From Syntrophaceae bacterium UBA5744 (GTDB lineage: Bacteria > Desulfobacterota > Syntrophia > Syntrophales > UBA2192), in assembly GCA_002419215.1 (NCBI GenBank), contig DIFQ01000076.1:1-16751 (forward strand): a stretch of DNA of 16,751 nt. The letters run 5' to 3'. The notes below the pieces were generated by a model. The model searched no databases and was not told the DNA's origin. It saw only the letters and a program-made list of their open reading frames with translations. The translations under genes were made by a program, and so were the position numbers. Below, piece after piece: positions 14,675 to 16,751 of the stretch (position 1 is the first letter of the stretch; the number at the start of each line of letters is the position of its first letter).

Positions 14675-16009
14675 TCATGCCGCGGGCCCGTCTTTCCTGT
14701 TGCCTGTATCCTGTGGCCTGTTGCCTAATGCCCTGAGGATCATCGCCGCATATCGCTCTGCGGCGCCCCGGCTCGCCATGACCCGCTTCTGGCCTTCTAC
14801 ACCGCGGCGCCTGAGCCCCGCCGGATCGGAGAGCATCGCTTTGATGCCCGCAAGAAGCTCCTCGGCGTTTTGGACCGGGATGCCCGCCCCGGCCTCTTCC
14901 AGGAGGGCCTTCTCTTCGAGGAAGTCTTCCATGGATGGCCCGTAAAAGACGACCTTCCCCCAGGCGGCCGGCTCCAGGACATTCTGTCCTCCCTTCGCCA
15001 CAAGGCTTCCCCCGCAGTAAACGACGGAGGCCAGGCTGTAAAGACCGAAAAGCTCGCCGATCACATCGACGACGACGACGCCCCGGTCGGGCTGTCCGCC
15101 CGCCTGGATTTCGGTCATCAGGACACCGGACAGCCCCCGGGCCGTCACCATGTCGCGCACTTCCTTGCCCCTCTCGGGGTGTCGGGGCACGACGATGAGC
15201 CGCAAATCGGGCCACTCCTGGAGCAGCGCCCGGTACACCGCGAGGACGACGGCCTCTTCCCCTGTGTGCGTGCTGCCTGCCACCCACACCCTCGTGTCCG
15301 GTTTGATCTTCATCTGGGCGGCCTTCCGGGACCAGGCCTCCCCGCTTACCCGGGAAGCAAGGCTGTCGTACTTGGCGTTGCCCATGACCTTCACCTTCGC
15401 CGCGTCAGCACCGATGGCCAGGATGCGTTCCCCGTCCACCGCGGAGATCACCCCGATTTCGAGGACGGATCTCAGAACCTCTCTCCAGAAGAAGGACGTC
15501 CTGGAGTAGCGCCGGAATGACCGGGGCGAGATCCGGCCGTTCACCATGACGGCGGGGATACTGCGTTTCATGCAGCTCCGGAGAAAATTGGGCCAGAGCT
15601 CCGTTTCCGTGAGGACGACGATATCGGGGGCAACCCGGTCGATCACCTTTTTGACGACAGGGAAAAGGTCGAGGGGGAAATACATGAAGGCCGTGGCCTG
15701 GGGGATCAGGTTGCGCGCCATGGTTTGTCCCGTCTCCGTGCCGGTGGAAAGGAGGATACTGGCGCGGGGGAGTTTCCCCCGCAGGGCGGCAACGATGGGT
15801 GCCGCCGCAGTGACTTCTCCCACGGAGACGGCATGGATCCAGATCCGCGGATGGCCCTCGAGGGCGGAAATTGTCTCGTCGGGTATCGCGCCCAGCTTCT
15901 GCCGGATGCTCTGACGGTATTTTCCCGTCACGAGTATTTTCAACCCGTAATACGGGACGAGAAGCAGGAAGCCCGCGAGCAGGGCGATATTGTAGAGTAC
16001 ATGCAGCAC
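14675..16009 (-). CDS. waaA: 3-deoxy-D-manno-octulosonic acid (Kdo) transferase
   Basis: 444 residues. It transfers Kdo from CMP-Kdo to the lipid A precursor on the cytoplasmic face of the inner membrane. The N-terminal anchor helix spans residues 4-27. Then come HAVSVGEV (59-66) with Glu65 in the position of the catalytic base, STGTETG (88-94), LTETELWPN (133-141), GSTHTGEE (245-252), PRHPER (275-280) and the sugar-nucleotide site GGSLVAKGGQNVLEPAAWGK (333-352). The GTG start at 16009 fits the family N-terminus but has no ribosome binding site, and a good promoter puts the transcript start on the GTG. The last residues, about 429-444 (GNRPQDTGNRKDG...), are largely encoded by a heptad array and lack family character. 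Confidence 0.93.
   Translation of the reverse strand: MLHVLYNIALLAGFLLLVPYYGLKILVTGKYRQSIRQKLGAIPDETISALEGHPRIWIHAVSVGEVTAAAPIVAALRGKLPRASILLSTGTETGQTMARNLIPQATAFMYFPLDLFPVVKKVIDRVAPDIVVLTETELWPNFLRSCMKRSIPAVMVNGRISPRSFRRYSRTSFFWREVLRSVLEIGVISAVDGERILAIGADAAKVKVMGNAKYDSLASRVSGEAWSRKAAQMKIKPDTRVWVAGSTHTGEEAVVLAVYRALLQEWPDLRLIVVPRHPERGKEVRDMVTARGLSGVLMTEIQAGGQPDRGVVVVDVIGELFGLYSLASVVYCGGSLVAKGGQNVLEPAAWGKVVFYGPSMEDFLEEKALLEEAGAGIPVQNAEELLAGIKAMLSDPAGLRRRGVEGQKRVMASRGAAERYAAMILRALGNRPQDTGNRKDGPAA
14694..14735. repeat. Heptad array 12 inside the 3' end of waaA, six units
   Basis: ttcctgt, tgcctgt, atcctgt, ggcctgt, tgcctaa, tgccctg. It is translated as part of the WaaA C-terminal tail. Confidence 0.8.
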
Positions 16010-16015
16010 GGCCCG

Positions 16016-16044
16016 ACGATAATGCGGTTTGCCGGTCCTGTCAA
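16016..16044 (-). promoter_or_regulatory. waaA: Promoter of waaA
   Basis: Perfect -35 TTGACA (16044-16039), 17-bp spacer, -10 TATCGT (16021-16016; four of six). The start falls at about 16009, the G of the GTG start codon, which would give a leaderless message. The -35 lies in a small CCTGTC/GACAGG inverted repeat (16037-16053). Confidence 0.6.
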
Positions 16045-16050
16045 GAGGAC

Positions 16051-16078
16051 AGGCTTCAGGCTTCCGGCTTCAGGCGTC
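16051..16078. repeat. Heptad array 13, AGGCTTC-type, four units
   Basis: aggcttc, aggcttc, cggcttc, aggcgtc in the divergent gap between waaA and the lipoprotein gene; the same unit family as 8252-8279. Confidence 0.8.
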
Positions 16079-16102
16079 GGGGAAAAAGTAAACGGGACTG
16101 CG

Positions 16103-16112
16103 ACGCATGCGT
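16103..16112. repeat. 10-bp palindrome ACGCATGCGT
   Basis: Perfect palindrome in the divergent waaA/lipoprotein intergenic region, about 50 bp upstream of the lipoprotein promoter. An operator is possible but unsupported. Confidence 0.25.
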
Positions 16113-16161
16113 TATTCCACATATCCGATGCTCTTGTGTCCGGAGTCCACGCCGGAGACGG

Positions 16162-16190
16162 TTGACACGGGCGGTGTAATGTTGTAGGTT
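16162..16190 (+). promoter_or_regulatory. Promoter of the lipoprotein gene
   Basis: Perfect -35 TTGACA (16162-16167), 17-bp spacer, -10 TAGGTT (16185-16190; three of six). The predicted start near 16197 gives a leader of about 63 nt. Confidence 0.5.
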
Positions 16191-16259
16191 GGGCTGGGTC
16201 CGTCAAAGGGCCTGAAATCACGGAAGAATAATGATTGACGAGAACGGAGAGCGACCAGG

Positions 16260-16751
16260 ATGACTGATAGAAAAACATATGTGTTGGCGATGACCGTCAT
16301 GCTTGTCGTCGCGCTGCTTGCCTCCTGTGCCCGATACCAGCGGCAGGTCGTGCCCTTCAAGATGCCCCAGGCCTATCCGAATGCCACAACCATAGGCGAT
16401 CTCGTCGTTGCCTCCAAGGCCTGGGACAACCAGGAGGAAGCCCAGAACGCCTTCGGTTTCGACATTCGGCCGGACGTCCTGCCTATCCAGGTCGTCTTTG
16501 ACAACAAGGGGACCCACCCCATCGAGATCGTCGCGGAACAGACGATTCTCGTTGACGTGGAGAACAATGCCTGGCAGGTCCTCGATGCCAGGCTGGCCTA
16601 TGACCGGATCGCGAAGAAGACGGAGTTTGGCGAGGTGGCTCCGAATGCGGCGAAGTACGGCGGCCTCGGAGCCGTCGCAGGCGGCATCATCGGCGCGGCC
16701 ATCGGTATCGTGAGCGGCCAGGGCGTGGGCGATGCTGCCATGAAGGGCGCC
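16260..16751 (+). CDS. Lipoprotein with a glycine-zipper segment (N-terminal part)
   Basis: 164 residues to the window end, where the gene continues. The ATG at 16260 is preceded by GGAGAGCGACCAGG. The N-terminus is a lipoprotein signal: charged start, hydrophobic stretch and lipobox LASC with Cys23 as the lipidated residue. The mature protein has a beta-rich region (IQVVFDNKGTHPIEIVAEQ) that suggests an immunoglobulin-like or YceB/LEA-type fold. A glycine-zipper stretch follows, GGLGAVAGGIIGAAIGIVSG (near residues 133-152), of the kind that inserts or packs in membranes. I do not recognise a specific family. It is divergent from waaA, so a role at the envelope is likely but not proved. Confidence 0.75.
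   Translation, partial: MTDRKTYVLAMTVMLVVALLASCARYQRQVVPFKMPQAYPNATTIGDLVVASKAWDNQEEAQNAFGFDIRPDVLPIQVVFDNKGTHPIEIVAEQTILVDVENNAWQVLDARLAYDRIAKKTEFGEVAPNAAKYGGLGAVAGGIIGAAIGIVSGQGVGDAAMKGA

Overview
The window is GC-rich and gene-dense and reads as part of the chromosome of an anaerobic, Gram-negative bacterium. The gene content best fits a syntrophic or fatty-acid-oxidising member of the Desulfobacterota (Syntrophia-like). The reasons are an acetyl-CoA synthetase next to etfBA and a membrane Fe-S/heme-b ETF:quinone oxidoreductase, a four-subunit 2-oxoacid:ferredoxin oxidoreductase, an outer-membrane porin and a Kdo transferase. The lineage is an inference from gene content, not a phylogeny.

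Layout. Positions 1-5389 (minus strand) carry acs, etfB, etfA and the start of an EMO-type membrane oxidoreductase. Together they suggest acyl-CoA activation/oxidation with electrons passing through ETF to the quinone pool. Positions 5390-6196 are a long divergent control region. Toward acs there is a good sigma-70 promoter and a structured 5' UTR. Toward the porin there is a sigma-54-type site with an upstream IHF consensus match, then a sigma-70-type promoter, then a run of hairpins. The porin (6197-7594) ends at a strong terminator. Next come an FmdB-type zinc-ribbon gene and hflX on the plus strand, closed by a bidirectional terminator at 10117-10153. On the minus strand follow an SDR-like gene with an eroded active site (10206-10997) and the porC-porD-porA-porB operon (14270 to 11157). 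Upstream lie waaA/kdtA (16009 to 14675) and, divergently, the start of a glycine-zipper lipoprotein (16260 onward).

The most notable element is at 14336-14559, upstream of porC. A promoter is followed by a 36-codon leader ORF with 11 leucines, six of them consecutive. Mutually exclusive antiterminator and terminator hairpins follow, with the leader stop codon inside the antiterminator arm. This is the full architecture of a ribosome-mediated leucine attenuator, placed in front of a 2-oxoacid:ferredoxin oxidoreductase operon.

A second theme is a set of at least twelve degenerate tandem arrays with a strict 7-bp period but different unit sequences. They are almost confined to intergenic gaps and often sit right at stop codons; two run into the 3' ends of genes (waaA, porC). 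A related array has an 8-bp period and another a 9-bp period. Other points are an apparent AUC start codon for hflX, a Shine-Dalgarno-hiding hairpin at fmdB, and a probably leaderless waaA.

No tRNA, rRNA, CRISPR array, insertion sequence or phage gene was seen.
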